Positions 1 through 11,763 of a DNA stretch of 64,000 nucleotides are shown in pieces. This DNA comes from Diospyros lotus (taxonomy: Eukaryota; Streptophyta; Magnoliopsida; Ericales; Ebenaceae). Location of the stretch: contig NC_068350.1 in the NCBI RefSeq assembly GCF_014633365.1, positions 11,137,787 to 11,201,786 of the forward strand. The letters run 5' to 3'. Numbering within the stretch: the stretch's first letter is position 1; each line of letters starts with the position of its first letter. Under the pieces are notes generated by a model, which had not been told where the DNA came from, searched no databases, and saw only the letters and a program-made list of their open reading frames with translations. Both the position numbers and the translations under genes were made by a program.

Positions 1-770
1 TCTCGGCCCATTTCCCATCTCTAGTCAGAACATGCGAAAGGGATACTGAACTGTTTAAAATTACAATGGGACTGCATCAAGGTTATGCACTAAGTCCATA
101 CTTATTTGCTTTAATAATGGATGAACTCACTAAACACATTCAAACAGAGGTGTCATGGTGCATGCTATTTGCAGATGACATAGTGTTGGTCGATGAAACA
201 AAAGAGGGAATGAACACTAAGCTTGAGTTGTGAAGAAACAATTTAGAATCTAAGGGATTTAAATTAAGTAGAAGGAAAACATAATATATGGAATATAAAT
301 TTAGTAAGAATGCAAGAGTGGAGAATGTTATAATAAAATTGGAAGACCAAATCATACAAAAAAAAACCATTTTCGCTATTTGAGATCAGTGATTCAAAAA
401 GATGGAGAAATTCACGAGGATGTCATGCATAGAATTAAGGCAGGTTGGCTAAAATGGAGAAATGCATCGGGGGTGTTATGTGATGGTAAAATCCCATTAA
501 AACTAAAAGAAAAATTCTATAGGACAGCTATAAGACCAGTTTTGTTGTATGGTTCAGAATGTTGGGCAGTCAAATAACAATATGAGCAAAAAACGAGCGT
601 AGCGGAGATGAGGATGCTAAGATGGATGTGCGGCCATACAAAAAAAGATAAAATTAGAAATGAGGTTATTTGTAATAAGGTAGGAATAGTGCCAATCGAG
701 AAAAAGATGAGAGAGACTAGACTAACTGGAAGGGTACAAAAACATTTTCATTGTATTCAAAAGATTCAAT
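1..770 (+). mobile_element. LINE-type retrotransposon remnant, reverse transcriptase C-terminal part
   Basis: Conceptual translation gives reverse transcriptase motifs in order: a segment reading LSPYLFALIMDEL, then the catalytic FADD box (around 169-180), then a block reading [10 protein letters not shown] and the [11 protein letters not shown] motif near 535-570, then RMLRWMCGHTKKDKIRNE. This order is typical of plant non-LTR (LINE) polymerase remnants. The reading is broken by stop codons (for example near 230, 285 and 576) and by at least one frameshift, so it cannot be functional. The element runs off the left edge of the window, and no 3' tail was identified. The family assignment is from recognised motifs; the right boundary is approximate. 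Confidence 0.85.
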
Positions 771-859
771 GAAAAAATTAAAAATTTCTTCTTCTCTCTA
801 TACCTGCCTTCTCCCTTCTTTGTTTTCTCCCTGCTCTCTATCATGATTCATTACCCTTA

Positions 860-1660
860 GGGGGCGTTTGGTACAGGAGAAATTTTAAGATTCTTAGGAA
901 TGTTAGGTTGGGAATCAATATTCTCATGTTTGATACAATTTTTTTATAAAAAGAATCATGGGAAATAGGATTCCCGGAAATGATTTTTAAGTAACTTTCT
1001 CACAAAAAGATTTCCATGGGGGAGGTTGGGAATCCAAGTTTCCCATGAACTTGGGAATGTTTTTAATAAATAAAAAGACTAAAACACCCCTTACCCTTTT
1101 ATAACCCCATACAAACATATTATATATATTATATATATGTAATATGTTTATATTAAATATATTATATATACATATATGTATATATATTTATATATTATAT
1201 ATTAAATATAAAAAATATATTATAATATATTTATATTATTTATTATAAAATATTATATATATTAAAATACATATTCATACAAACATATATATTATGTATA
1301 TATATTATATATACACATGCATATATATATACATAATGTATAAAAAAATAATATCTTTTTTACTTTCTAAAGATATTGTGGGTCCCAATATTTTATATAG
1401 TAGAAAAAATTTATCATTTTTATATAAAAAATTAAATAAGGATAATTTTGGAAAAAGAACATGAATTCCCAAGAATGTTATATTTAAATCAAACATAGAA
1501 ATGTAAAATTCTCAGAAAAGAATACTCAACATTCCTAAGAATATTTAAATCTAACCAAACATAGAATTGCATAAATCCTGGAAATCAAAGATTTCAAAGA
1601 GCATTCCCAAGAATCATGAATCCCAAGAATTTAAAAACTTTTCCCGTACCAAACGCCCCC
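860..1660. mobile_element. PIF/Harbinger (Tourist-like) MITE
   Basis: The element has perfect 15-bp terminal inverted repeats, GGGGGCGTTTGGTAC at 860-874 and its reverse complement at 1646-1660. The inverted similarity continues imperfectly further inward (both ends carry AGATTCTTAGGAATG-like sequence). It is flanked by a TTA trinucleotide on each side (857-859 and 1661-1663). A 3-bp TTA/TAA target duplication plus a G-rich terminus is the hallmark of PIF/Harbinger elements. The interior is very AT-rich, with runs of TATATA, and has no coding capacity, so this is a non-autonomous copy of about 800 bp. Confidence 0.85.
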
Positions 1661-1663
1661 TTA

Positions 1664-2575
1664 AAGGAGAGTTGATCATGGCTCTTCAAACAGTGAACTA
1701 CTCCCTATCACAGTGACACAAGGAAAATTTCTGATGGACCAAATTCTTGAATGAATGAGAGTTTCAGAAGCTATTGAATGAGCCAAAAAGTAGGCAGCCA
1801 TAAAATTAATGGAGACAAAAAGACCAATTCAAGTTGAAGTCTTATAGTGGCATAGCTTGAACATCATAAGTCCATTTCCAACTTCTTCAAATCTTTCAAT
1901 TAAACGCAATTCAAACTTTACCACTAAAATAGGCCACACAGAGATAGGCCCGACTGGCCCAAAAGATTGCGGAAAACCTACTTCCTTATATTACCAAGAG
2001 GAACTTTTGCTTCAATATGCCACTCTTATAAAATCAACCATAAATCTTTCACCTCATGCTGATAATGTATCAGAAGTGAATGCATTCTTTTCTAAGTTTT
2101 TTGCTCTTTTAAGATGTCCTGAGGATTTTGCTCCATCATCCAAAGCTGATTCAGTTACAGATTTCACGTAGCAAGAAATCACAATAGATCTGGCAAATAT
2201 GCGCAACACAGAATTGCAATATTGTAATAGCTGGTTAATCCAATGAGAAAACAGGAAACTGGAAATAAGTTTGACAATAGGAACATTTCTATCCAACAAC
2301 TTTATTATACCATGAGTCAAATAAGCAAGACTCAAGTTAAAATTTTACATTGCACATAAATATTAGAGTTGAAGTACAAGTATAAACAATTTCTTAAGAA
2401 AAATGATGGTCATTACCTGACCATTTTGAAACCTTAATACTTACAATCTACTTCTTGTACCGAACGAGGGGCTCAACCAGCTTCAAGTCAAAGTCCACCA
2501 GTTTTGGGGTATAACAATGTAGCGGAACTTTCTCAATTATCAAAGAGTCTTGCCATCCAACTAATGTACACTAAG
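1664..2575. other. no supported gene; 3' flank of the minus-strand gene
   Basis: This stretch lies downstream (in gene sense) of the 2576-3592 gene and probably includes its 3' untranslated region. A plus-strand open frame of 104 codons at 1857-2171 has a plausible amino-acid composition but matches nothing I recognise and has no obvious promoter or splice context. I see no RNA gene or clear repeat. Confidence 0.4.
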
Positions 2576-3592
2576 TTAAAATGGCTCGTTTTTGACAGCA
2601 TTTCCAATTCTAGCCCCAGAACTCGAGTCACATCCCAAGTTCTCTGCTTGAAAACCGTAGCTCCCATCATGTTGAAGACTCAAGTCATGCACTTCAGAAT
2701 TCAGATCTACCAATTTCTGTAAGCCACTGCCCCTTCTCCCATTACCACCGCTGTAAGCCGCCGGAGTCTCCCTCCTTTGTTCCCCGTTCAAATTGTTCCA
2801 ATTCTCAATCCGAGAGCTTCTCCTCTTCCCCTTCTTCCTAAATTTAGCATTAGAATCCTTACTATTTCTTTCCACAGAAGATTTTACAAAATTCTTGGTC
2901 TCAAAGCGACCTTCACCTCTCGACACACCTCCAAACCTTCCCGAATACAAGTGGCCATTTCTTTGTTCAGGAGTTTCAGGCTTCGAAACCGAAGTCGGCA
3001 AATCCAATTCCCCCGTACCATCGGAACCGTCGTCGATTTTCCCGTAGGGCTTGATACTATGAACAACCCCTTTGGGGAAAAACCTGGCAGAAGCGACTCC
3101 ATCCACATGCGAGAACAGCTCCGGTCCGTCCTTTTCAGACCACATGTCGAAGCCGCCGGGCCTCTGAAACCTGTCGGCCAAAACCTTGACCTGCTCGTCG
3201 GCGCTCACGGAGAACAGCTTGGGCGCTTTCTCGACCACCTCCCATGGCCGCTCGAGCTCGGAAACCGCGGCTTTGAGCTCGGCGCGTTTGCGCATCTCGT
3301 AGATTTGGCGCTCACGGGCGAGGCGGGCTTTGAGGAGCTGCTTGGCCTTCTTGGCCTGCATCCGCTTCCACTGCCACTTGGAGACGCCACCGGGGAAGGT
3401 TCTAGGGCCGCCGCCCATGCGAACCGGGGTCACCGTGATCCAGGGGGTTCTGGCGGGGAGGAGGGAGGGGACAGAGAGGTTAGTGGTGAGGAAGAGATTC
3501 GTAGGGATGGGGTTCGTGCCGGATAAAACCCTAGAGGAAGACAGGTTTCGCGGGGGTGTTGGGATTGGGAGGGACATCTGGAGGATCCACAT
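2576..3592 (-). CDS. conserved plant protein, probable organelle-targeted, basic coiled coil (338 aa)
   Basis: A single uninterrupted frame of 338 codons starts at 3592, with a second possible start five codons in (3577). The first ~55 residues are rich in Ser, Pro and Thr and lack acidic residues, as in a chloroplast or mitochondrial transit peptide. Then follow a block reading GGGPRTFPGGVSKWQWKRMQ, a strongly basic helical stretch (about residues 72-105, rich in Lys, Arg, Ala and Glu), and a conserved-looking segment with PWEVVEKAPKLFSV, FQRPGGFDMW and ARFFPKGVVHSIKPYG (about residues 115-185). The C-terminal half is Ser/Gly/Arg-rich and probably disordered. From memory, similar N-terminal blocks occur in plant proteins annotated as DEAD-box helicase 33-like, but no helicase motif is present here. 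The GC content is far above that of the flanks, which supports a real exon. The function is unknown. Confidence 0.75.
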   Translation of the reverse strand: MWILQMSLPIPTPPRNLSSSRVLSGTNPIPTNLFLTTNLSVPSLLPARTPWITVTPVRMGGGPRTFPGGVSKWQWKRMQAKKAKQLLKARLARERQIYEMRKRAELKAAVSELERPWEVVEKAPKLFSVSADEQVKVLADRFQRPGGFDMWSEKDGPELFSHVDGVASARFFPKGVVHSIKPYGKIDDGSDGTGELDLPTSVSKPETPEQRNGHLYSGRFGGVSRGEGRFETKNFVKSSVERNSKDSNAKFRKKGKRRSSRIENWNNLNGEQRRETPAAYSGGNGRRGSGLQKLVDLNSEVHDLSLQHDGSYGFQAENLGCDSSSGARIGNAVKNEPF

Positions 3593-3716
3593 TTCTCTCT
3601 GCCTCGCTTTCTTTTGTAATTTTGAAGTGAACCGATTGCTGTGAAGGCTAATGAACCCTAATTTGCAGAGGTGAGCATTGATGATGGCGAAGGTGGAGCG
3701 AGTGACGATGAGCGGC

Positions 3717-3744
3717 TCTATTCTATTCTATTCTATTCTATTCT
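3717..3744. repeat. TTCTA pentanucleotide microsatellite
   Basis: Five to six copies of TTCTA lie about 125 bp upstream of the start of the minus-strand gene at 3592, so in its promoter or 5' untranslated region. Confidence 0.9.
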
Positions 3745-4500
3745 CTTAAAACTACTTTCATTTTGTAAAAAAAAAAAAAGCCTACACGAGCCTTCAGATT
3801 AAATAAATCGATTCACTAAATATCTATATTATAAAAAATTAAATTATTAAACACATTTTTACCTATTCATCAAACTGTGTAAAAACATGTACTAATGAGG
3901 ACGTTTAACAAGGTCACTCCCCCATTTCTCTCTCTATTATGAAGTCATGTTTTTCTTTTTTTTCTCTTTTTATAGAATCTTTACCAAAAACACTAAATAT
4001 ACAAAAAGGTAGTAAGAAGATTGCGCGAGGTGGTAGTCATTGAAAAGGACGAACAATAAGCACTTGGAAAAATCAACGTGATTTTGGAGCCGTTCATCTG
4101 AGAGTTTTGGGATGAAGACTTGGTTGTAAAGCTAGTTGAAAGCGTTGTAATAGACGGTGAATAGGCAATGCTCGAATGTAAAGTAGTAGACAATGGAGAA
4201 AACGAGAATGAGAGTTTGGGTGGTGATGGAGAAATATGAGTTGTGGAAGGGTTGGAATGAGGTGTTGAAAAGCATAAAGTTGCCTCCATGGAAATAGAGA
4301 ATGAGTGAGAGTTTGGGGGCAAAAGATGCTAAGAAATATGGCAGTTGAGATGATAGTTTTTGAAGAAAGAGAGTTGGACGAGGGTAATGGTAGAATCATG
4401 TGTTGAAGAAATCAATAGGTTCAAGAGTTGGAAGAGCAAAAGGCATTAGGGTAAGCCTAATAAATGAGTCATATGTGGAACTATGTTCCAATTTGAGCAA
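3745..4500. other. no supported gene
   Basis: AT-rich intergenic sequence. In the reverse strand around 4280-3990 one frame reads as hydrophobic residues with a stop near 4130 and a recognisable-looking tail, but I cannot assign it to any family. It may be a decayed membrane-protein fragment. Confidence 0.3.
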
Positions 4501-4503
4501 CAG

Positions 4504-4765
4504 GGAATGACTCAACGACGTTTTGGTTGTCTTAGATGTCAAGAACGGAGTGGCTTGATGATAGGAAAGGAATGGAATAGCTCAATGATATTTTAGTTGT
4601 CTTGGATGTTAAGAATGGAGTAGCTTAACGATGGAAACGAAACTACTTAATGACATTCTGATTATCTTGGACGTCAAAAATGGAATGGCTTGACAATGGG
4701 AATGGAATTGCTTAACAATATTATGGTTGTCTTGGACGTCGAGAACGAAATGACTCAACGAGTTC
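4504..4765. repeat. diverged tandem repeat, ~65-70 bp unit, four copies
   Basis: The core TTGTCTTGGAYGTCAAGAA recurs at 4527, 4597, 4662 and 4727, with surrounding sequence (GGAATGGMATRGCTYAAYGA) repeated in the same register. The spacings are 70, 65 and 65 bp. Each unit is itself built of two half-units that both contain AATGGARTRGCTYAA-like sequence. No coding frame runs through it. Confidence 0.75.
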
Positions 4766-4859
4766 CTATTTTCTAATATAGGAAAATAAGCATCAAGGAG
4801 AAAGTATAAAAGATATTCATAATTACTACACGTCCATGTCATGTTGAGTCTTTATCTCT

Positions 4860-7019
4860 AATCAGTGTTTAATGAATGTTTAATATCTAATGGAATGTTT
4901 TGAAAATTCAAAGTGTCACACAATTTTTTTGATAAATTATAAAAATATTTGTATACCTTCACCCTTATTAAATCCTCCCAACTCTAATCTTGAGAGATCG
5001 GAACCCTTTAGGTCAACCTTTATTGAATAATGCTATAGATAAAATCCCTTGGTTCCTCACTGCTGGCCGGTGTTCAATTGTCATTATTTGATGCTCTTAT
5101 GTTTTATTTTTTTATTTTCATATATATTTAAATCTCTTTACATGGATTTATGAGTAATTTTTTAAAAATATATATAAGGATTTATACATAACTCAAATCT
5201 TTATATAAAGATTTCTATGTAAGAGAATAAATATTTTATGTAATTAGAAAATACAATTTTTATATTGTTAGTTTTTAAATATATTTTCTAGTAATTAGAA
5301 AATATGTATACATAATTTTTCTAATAGATTTTTATGTAAAAGGGCTTAAAACTAACAATTTTGAGATCTTTAAGATTATCGCCCTTATACGGTCCCCTGC
5401 TGCTCGTGCCCTCAATTTTGACAGATAAGATAAATCGCAGGTGGAGACTTTGCCTAATTATGCAAAACAAAGAATTGAATGCACGGTCTACTAATACAGA
5501 TCTCATCTTATTGTGGCTCAATCACTTGTTATGTGCCCTAGGGACAATAATTTCGAGATCCTTCCAACCTAAAATAAGGAAAGCATAGCAGAAAAGAAAA
5601 ATAAATAATAGAAAAATAAGAAAAAAAAAATAAGATCGAAAAGTTGTCAACAATGAGAGAGCAACCGAAGAAAAAGGTCGAGTGTGTGTGGAACCCACGC
5701 CAAACCAAGGGGGCGTGAAGGTGAATGAGCTGAGCATATTTCTTGCAAGCACCAATTAAAAAAAAATAAAGAAATTGCACCACTTTTATTGATCTTAGAA
5801 CCAGACCACTTTCCTGCTCAAACATATCAAAGAAATTACCTAAAACAACATGTTTTCTTGGTTTTGATGTACCAAGAACAAGTTTAATCAAACAAGAATT
5901 CTCGAAACACTTGATTTTGGTGAAGATTCAAATAAAAATAGATCGGTGTTAGTGAAATGAACTACCTTAATTCAATTAAAACTAACCCATAACTTGACAA
6001 TTTAAATTAATCCAACAAATTATGGGCCCGGATTATAAGGTCATTTTTTATTTTATTATCTATAAACTATAAAATATAAACATTAAAATACCTTTCCCCT
6101 TAAAATTAAAAATCAATATATGATGCATGTTTGAATCAATTTAGTTTGTTAGCCACATAATTGCTACAAATTTGTTGTAAACTAGCCATTGTCTTAACTT
6201 CTAAGTCAATTACTATCACAATTAATGTTGTAAATTTCATAGAATTGTCGTTTAAAGTAGTTGGGTTAGAGCCAATCACATGGAACTCAACTATTTGTGT
6301 ATTATTTGACTTATTATTCATCTTCACATTGATCTTTTTAACACCAAACAACTTATTTAGCTTTTATTGTTTAAAATTTAAAAACTAACAGCATTATAGG
6401 GTCTGTTGCATTTAGGTGTCATGCAAAAATTTAGCAATGCCTTGCTAAATTCTAATGGTATAGTTGCTCTTTATAGCTATTTAATATACTAGATTTTGTA
6501 ATTATTAATTTATATATTTCCATCGCCAGATCATACATAGTCATCATACAATATTATTGTTATAATTATGATTCAAAATTCAAATTTAACTGTGATCGGA
6601 ACGTCAAATTTAACTTTGATTAAGATACATCTACAATAAAAGATTTATCTTTTTCAATATTTATCATATTCACGGCTCATTTCTGATTAGAATATAGATT
6701 TATTTAAATTATTTTATATATATATATTTATAAATGAGTAATAAATTTATAAATAGATGCTCAATATCTTAAAATTATTACAGTAATATCACTTTTGTAA
6801 TGCTAATATCATTACAATGATATATATTTTTTTTTATTGAGGTTGTTTTCCCATTTGGGTTTTTCATATTAAAATTTTGTGTTTCCTGTGTATTTGATGG
6901 TTTGATTATAATTTATTATCTATCTAAAATCCTAAAAAATATATTAATGTATGGATTTTATATTATAAAATAAGGTAGTAGTTACAATATATTAGAGTAC
7001 ATTAACAGAAGGCAACAGC
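4860..7019. other. no supported gene
   Basis: AT-rich intergenic sequence. Open frames around 5320-5890 on both strands are low in information, and I recognise no domain in them. I see no RNA gene or clean repeat before the tRNA cluster. Confidence 0.45.
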
Positions 7020-7090
7020 GCACCAGTGGTCTAGTGGTAGAATAGTACCCTGCCACGGTACAGACCCGGGTTCGATTCCCGGCTGGTGCA
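7020..7090 (+). tRNA. trnG-GCC: tRNA-Gly (anticodon GCC)
   Basis: The 71-nt sequence folds as a standard cloverleaf. The acceptor GCACCAG (7020-7026) pairs with CTGGTGC (7083-7089), with discriminator A at 7090. The A box reads TGGTCTAGTGGTA and the B box GGTTCGATTCC. The anticodon stem GTACC/GGTAC encloses the loop CTGCCAC, giving GCC. A CAA motif lies just upstream (7013-7015), and a T run that can stop RNA polymerase III begins about 7097. There is no intron. Confidence 0.97.
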
Positions 7091-7167
7091 CTTCAATTTT
7101 TTTGGGTAAACTTAACATAAAAGAATGTTAATATGAAATTCCAGAGAGAGATGAAGACAGCATGAGG

Positions 7168-7249
7168 GTGGGCGTGCCGGAGTGGTTATCGGGCATGACT
7201 AGAAATCATGTGGGCTCTGCCCGCGCAGGTTCGAATCCTGCCGCTCACG
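7168..7249 (+). tRNA. trnS-AGA: tRNA-Ser (anticodon AGA)
   Basis: The 82-nt sequence has the long variable arm of a class II tRNA (TGGGCTCTGCCCGC region). The acceptor GTGGGCG pairs with CGCTCAC (one G-U pair), with discriminator G at 7249. The anticodon loop CTAGAAA gives AGA at 7201-7203, and the B box reads GGTTCGAATCC. A TTTT/TTTTT terminator follows at once (from about 7252). The gene lies 77 bp downstream of tRNA-Gly on the same strand. Confidence 0.96.
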
Positions 7250-7259
7250 CCTTTTATTT

Positions 7260-8130
7260 TTCTTATTTTCAAAAGATAATGTCGTCGGAGTCAATGGAAT
7301 AGACAAATTGGCAGAAATGGAAATAATGAATCATCAATCAAGAAGACTTTGTGTATGATTATGTTTCTTCATTTCCACAATTCTGATTGGTCATTGACTA
7401 ATTACGACTTCTCACCTAAGGTTGTTCGCTCAAATATTTAAACATATTTTTTTTAAAATTTTTATTAAAACATGACTTTTTACTTAAATTTAACGTCAAT
7501 TATACTTTCATTAACTTAACGTTTACGTCAAGCACCGTGATTGCTCACTATAATACTTAAATACATATATTTTTAAATTTTTATTAACACATTGAGAAAA
7601 AAATGCTATTTTAATATAAAATTTTGTAAAAATAATATAATGATATAAATAATTAACCAACTAATCTCAATTATAAAATAATGGAAAAATCCGAATTAAA
7701 ATAGATGGACCTTGTACTTAATGGTAAGTCTATTATTGGGGGTAAGGACGTGTGACTCACACTTCATTATAAAAAATAAAAAAAAAAGTGTTAGTCTATA
7801 CTTAACTCATAATTACTCAAATATACTAATAACATAAAAAAAAGATAGTTTATAATTTATATTATAAGATAAAGGTTATTATTTTGCTTGGTAGAGAGTG
7901 CTACGTCACATAGCATATGTATGTTTGGTGACGTGGGGGTGAGGGGATTACTTGCAAGGGTGTTTAATAATAATTATATTTAAAGTTGATTCTTAGTCGT
8001 TGAAGACAAATCTCCTAAAATTTTCCTAAACCAATTCACCAAATAAAATTCATTAATATATATATAAAATTAAAAACAAGTTTTTAGCAGTAATAATGAG
8101 TTTATTGTAATGGAAATGTCGCACAATTAA
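7260..8130. other. no supported gene
   Basis: AT-rich intergenic sequence downstream of the tRNA genes. A short imperfect direct duplication is visible (about 7428-7480 against 7540-7592, both with TTTTTAAATTTTTATTAA cores). Confidence 0.45.
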
Positions 8131-8138
8131 GTGGGTAA

Positions 8139-9073
8139 ATTCCACCAAGTGCCATTGAGGTTTCATGGAAAATACATCTACCATTTTATGTTTTAAAAAA
8201 TAGCACACACCTTCTATACTTTTAATGGATCGAGTTAATATATTATTTATTCATATTTTTAAATCATACCTTCCCCCCTGTTTTCTTTGCAAGGTCGAGT
8301 TTCATTCTTTAATTTAAATCTATATATCATCATAGATATGTAAAATTAATCAAAAACTAATCTAAAGTGTAAAAATGAAAATACATTCTTCTTAGCCTTC
8401 ATTCGATAATGGACAAATGTAGACTCTTCAATTAGAATAGGGCTTCTCTTTTTCACCTCAAACAAATAGCAATTGGTGGTAGTTTTAGAATTTTTATGAA
8501 AGAGAAAATGAATGAGAGGTCTTATAAGAGCTAATTGCTAGGTTTCAATTTAAAAGAGAGAGACGAAAAGGAATTAATCATCATCATCTGATTATCTTCC
8601 ATGATGGTTTCGATTGGAATCCATATTCTTTTTCATTTTCATTGTTCGTCACTGTAGAAGAAACTCTTCTATCCCCTTATTTCATTGGCAAAAACCCTAT
8701 TACGGTCACAATAACCCTATCAATGTCGATGGGTTTCACCAAAAAATTATGATAAGGATTTACTTAAAAATGATATTAGTTTCGATGAGACTTCTAATAA
8801 AATCCCAAGTTTTTAATAATGGGTTCAAAGTCTATTATTGTGTGTGTGAGAGAGAGAGAGCGCGTCAATGATAAGGGGTTGGTGTCAATTTGTCCCAGTC
8901 AAAAAGATAAGAGAGAAAAAAAGAAAAAAAAAATATGAGAATAATTTTATGATTGTCAAATTAACTATAGAGGAAAAAATATTACACAACATTTAACATT
9001 AAGGAAGGTGTATATTATTTTTTAAAATTACGCAAATGATCAATATTTTTAAAGATGTTGCATTAAATTTAGC
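8139..9073. mobile_element. possible degenerate inverted-repeat element
   Basis: The left end (about 8139-8230, starting GGTAAATTCCACC) and the reverse complement of the right end (about 8985-9073, starting GGCTAAATTTAATGC) share a central block, TTTTAAAAAATARYAYACAC followed by CTTC. This suggests long, decayed terminal inverted repeats of MULE-MITE type. No clean target duplication was found. The interior contains no recognisable protein. Confidence 0.3.
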
Positions 9074-9176
9074 CAGCCTATAAAAATAACATATTTGGGT
9101 TTTCCAGAGCAAAAATAACAACGCATAAGACTGCTCTGGTCGTCCTTATTCCTTACACAACGGGGTGTAATTTGGA

Positions 9177-9194
9177 GGGGGGGGGGGGGGGGGG
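9177..9194. repeat. poly-G tract (18 G)
   Basis: Eighteen consecutive G residues, one of four long G/C homopolymers in about 10 kb of otherwise AT-rich DNA. Confidence 0.9.
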
Positions 9195-9837
9195 AGACGT
9201 TTACTTGGATTTGGGATGGGACCCATTACATTTGAAAACATTAGCAAAGGGACATAAAAGTCCTTCAACGCGGGCCAGGTCGAGGACAATTATTGTCAAT
9301 GAGAACAGTTGGTGGACCAATAAAACCATACCAAAACCTTTGCATCCCTCCATCCTTCCCTTATTTTACACGGAAATGAAAATGAAAAATATTTTTGATA
9401 AAAAATAAAAACGTGTAAATAAATATTTTTTTTAAAAAATAAACATAAATAAGATCCAAAATGGGAATAGAAAACATTTCAGAAACGAAAAAACGAGTCC
9501 TATGAAATATTTTCGTACAACACAGACATGGGGTATATATCTATCTATCACAACAAACCTTGCAAAAAGGGGGGTTGTATTGCGTAAATGTATGCCTCCC
9601 TGTTCTCTAGAAGCCCACTTTTCATTCGGCTTTTATCTATTCCAAAGGAGAAAGCGGCACCCATCTAGAATCCACATTATTTTAATCCTCTCAATTAATT
9701 AATTCCTGTGTTAGATTCAAAATTGAAAATGAGTTCCCAGCGATTGATTGGGACTCTCTTTCTTTGTCGCTTTATTTATTTGTGATATATATGATCCAGC
9801 TTCCTGCTTCATTTCTTCAGTCCATAGCATAGCAAGG

Positions 9838-10273
9838 ATGGGTCTCCGCCTTCCCAAGCCTCATCTTCCTCTCCTCCTCCTCCTCGTCTCCCTGCTTTTT
9901 CTCCTCCGTCTCACCTCTCCCACGGCCGCGGAAGCCCGGCCTCTCCCTAATTCCCTACCTCATCAACAACAACAACAACAACAGCAGAGTAAGTCTTCTT
10001 TCCTTCCCTCCTCTCCCTTTTAACGCTGCATTTGGCATTTTTTTTTTATTCATTCATTTCGATCTCAATAATTCATGTTGTTTGATTGATTATAGTGACT
10101 CTGCCGTGGAATATATATCTAACGCGACGTCTTCACGATTAATGATAACAGGAATCTCAAATCTGTTTGCGACGCTGGGGATGGAGTGCAAGTGCTGCGA
10201 CGGCGGAGAATGCACAGGCGCATGGGTCAAGCCTTGCTCCGACCTCCAATGCCTGCCATGGAAGCTCCATTAG
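9838..10273 (+). CDS. small secreted cysteine-rich peptide, two exons (90 aa)
   Basis: Exon 1 is 9838-9988 and exon 2 is 10152-10273. The intron (9989-10151) has a consensus donor A/GTAAGT and ends TGATAACAG; with this pair the two exons join in frame. The first ~34 residues form a hydrophobic signal peptide (LPLLLLLVSLLFLL core, likely cleavage after TAAEA). A linker contains a run of eight Gln. The C-terminus holds six Cys at residues 63, 65, 66, 71, 79 and 84, within CKCCDGGECTGAW and the ending CSDLQCLPWKLH. The domain resembles small extracellular peptides found across plants, but I cannot name a family. Its likely site is the apoplast; its role is unknown. An alternative acceptor at 10095 does not keep the frame with the consensus donor. 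Confidence 0.75.
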
Positions 10274-11151
10274 CATTCATTATTTTGTGCACAATTAATT
10301 AATGTTAATCTTTGGCTGTACTGTACATGTAGGGATATATAGCTAAATATATATAGACAGCTGTCGGTTGCGTGTATTTATTTTTATATATATATATATA
10401 GCTAAATTCAATGAAGTGGGTTCCGGCCCAGCAGCTTGAGTTTTCCGGCCATTCGACGTTGATTCTCCGATTGGGTCTACAAAAGGGAGAAGGGATGGGA
10501 TGGGTTGAGGAGTTGATAATTATCAAGGAGTACTCAAAACAGGGACAGGGCGGTGTCTTCGTAATGCGATGTTCTTATCAAAGTGACCGAAAGAGCAATA
10601 GAATATTTGGTGAGGCTTCTAGACGCGTTGGACGGAGTCAGTTGATGATGCTATCAATGCATCACGAAAAGCTCTAGAATTACTCAGACGTCGGCTGTGG
10701 CTGTGGCTGTGGCTGGCGGGTCTAGATATTGACTGTAAAATGTAAAATAATATAATACAATATATACATGTCCACACGTGACCTCCGGCGGCCAGATTTC
10801 TCTTCCTTATGCCAACAAAACAGAAACAGCAGCCAACGGGAACCAACACGAACATCTCTAGAAGATCCAACATATTTAATCAAGAAACCAAACCAAATAT
10901 GAAATATGTACACCTTTGAGTGAATTGAGCTGATATGTACACCTTTGGTTGAGTTCACGAGACAAGTAACATCTCATTGATGATGTATCGTTCCAGAGGG
11001 CTGACCAGACGGCCCGGCCCGGCCCATCTAGGTAATCTCATAGTGTTGATTAGGCCCATGAGAGTCTTAAATATAAAAAAATCAACATTTTCTGGTCGGA
11101 TCTTCCAGTTGCATAAAATATTAAGATTTTTGGTATCAACAATTACCCGTG

Positions 11152-11184
<33 letters not shown>

Positions 11185-11763
11185 GTCATTAGTAAAAATT
11201 CATTAAAAACTCAAGAGGCCAAAATAATATTTTGGGTTGAAAAACATAAATTTCTCATACACAAGGCGGGAGTCCTACACAAATGCGCAAACTAGATAAT
11301 TCTTACATCTAAATTTTTTTTCGGGGAGATAATCAATTATTCATAAAAAATTCTAATTCCAAAAAAAATTTAAAATATTGAGATAAACAATCATTCACAA
11401 AAAAATTCATTTGTAAAAATGGCAAAATAAACATCATCTATAGATGCTATTTATAATAATGATAGTTCCAATTAGATTAGGGAGAATCAAGATAAGTGTT
11501 ATCTATAATAATCATATTTTCGAATTACTAAAGATTATTCTATATTCCTCTATAAATAAGTAGGCACTCATTCATAAAAATATACAACGACTCTAATACT
11601 GATTTCAATATAGTTTATATCATCTTCAGTGTTTGACTTAAGTATCAGAGTGTTTGTGCAGGGATCTCACCACGCCCTCTGAGTGTTTTCTTATTTTTCA
11701 AATTCAAGCAGCTTGACGATGATGTTTCTAATCAAATAAATTTATTGTTTTAATCAAACAACA
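10274..11763. other. no supported gene; contains a TA microsatellite
   Basis: Short open frames around 10411-10677 carry no recognisable domain. A (TA)n tract lies about 11153-11177. The sequence just before copia element A (11640-11763) is ordinary AT-rich DNA ending in the CAACA duplicated target. Confidence 0.45.

Noticed and set aside
2777..3526. 249-codon plus-strand open frame
   Set aside because: Antisense shadow of the 338-aa minus-strand gene, whose codon use and transit-peptide pattern are convincing.
4503..4765. CRISPR-like array
   Set aside because: Spacings are similar, but the units are fully repeated without unique spacers, and this is plant DNA.
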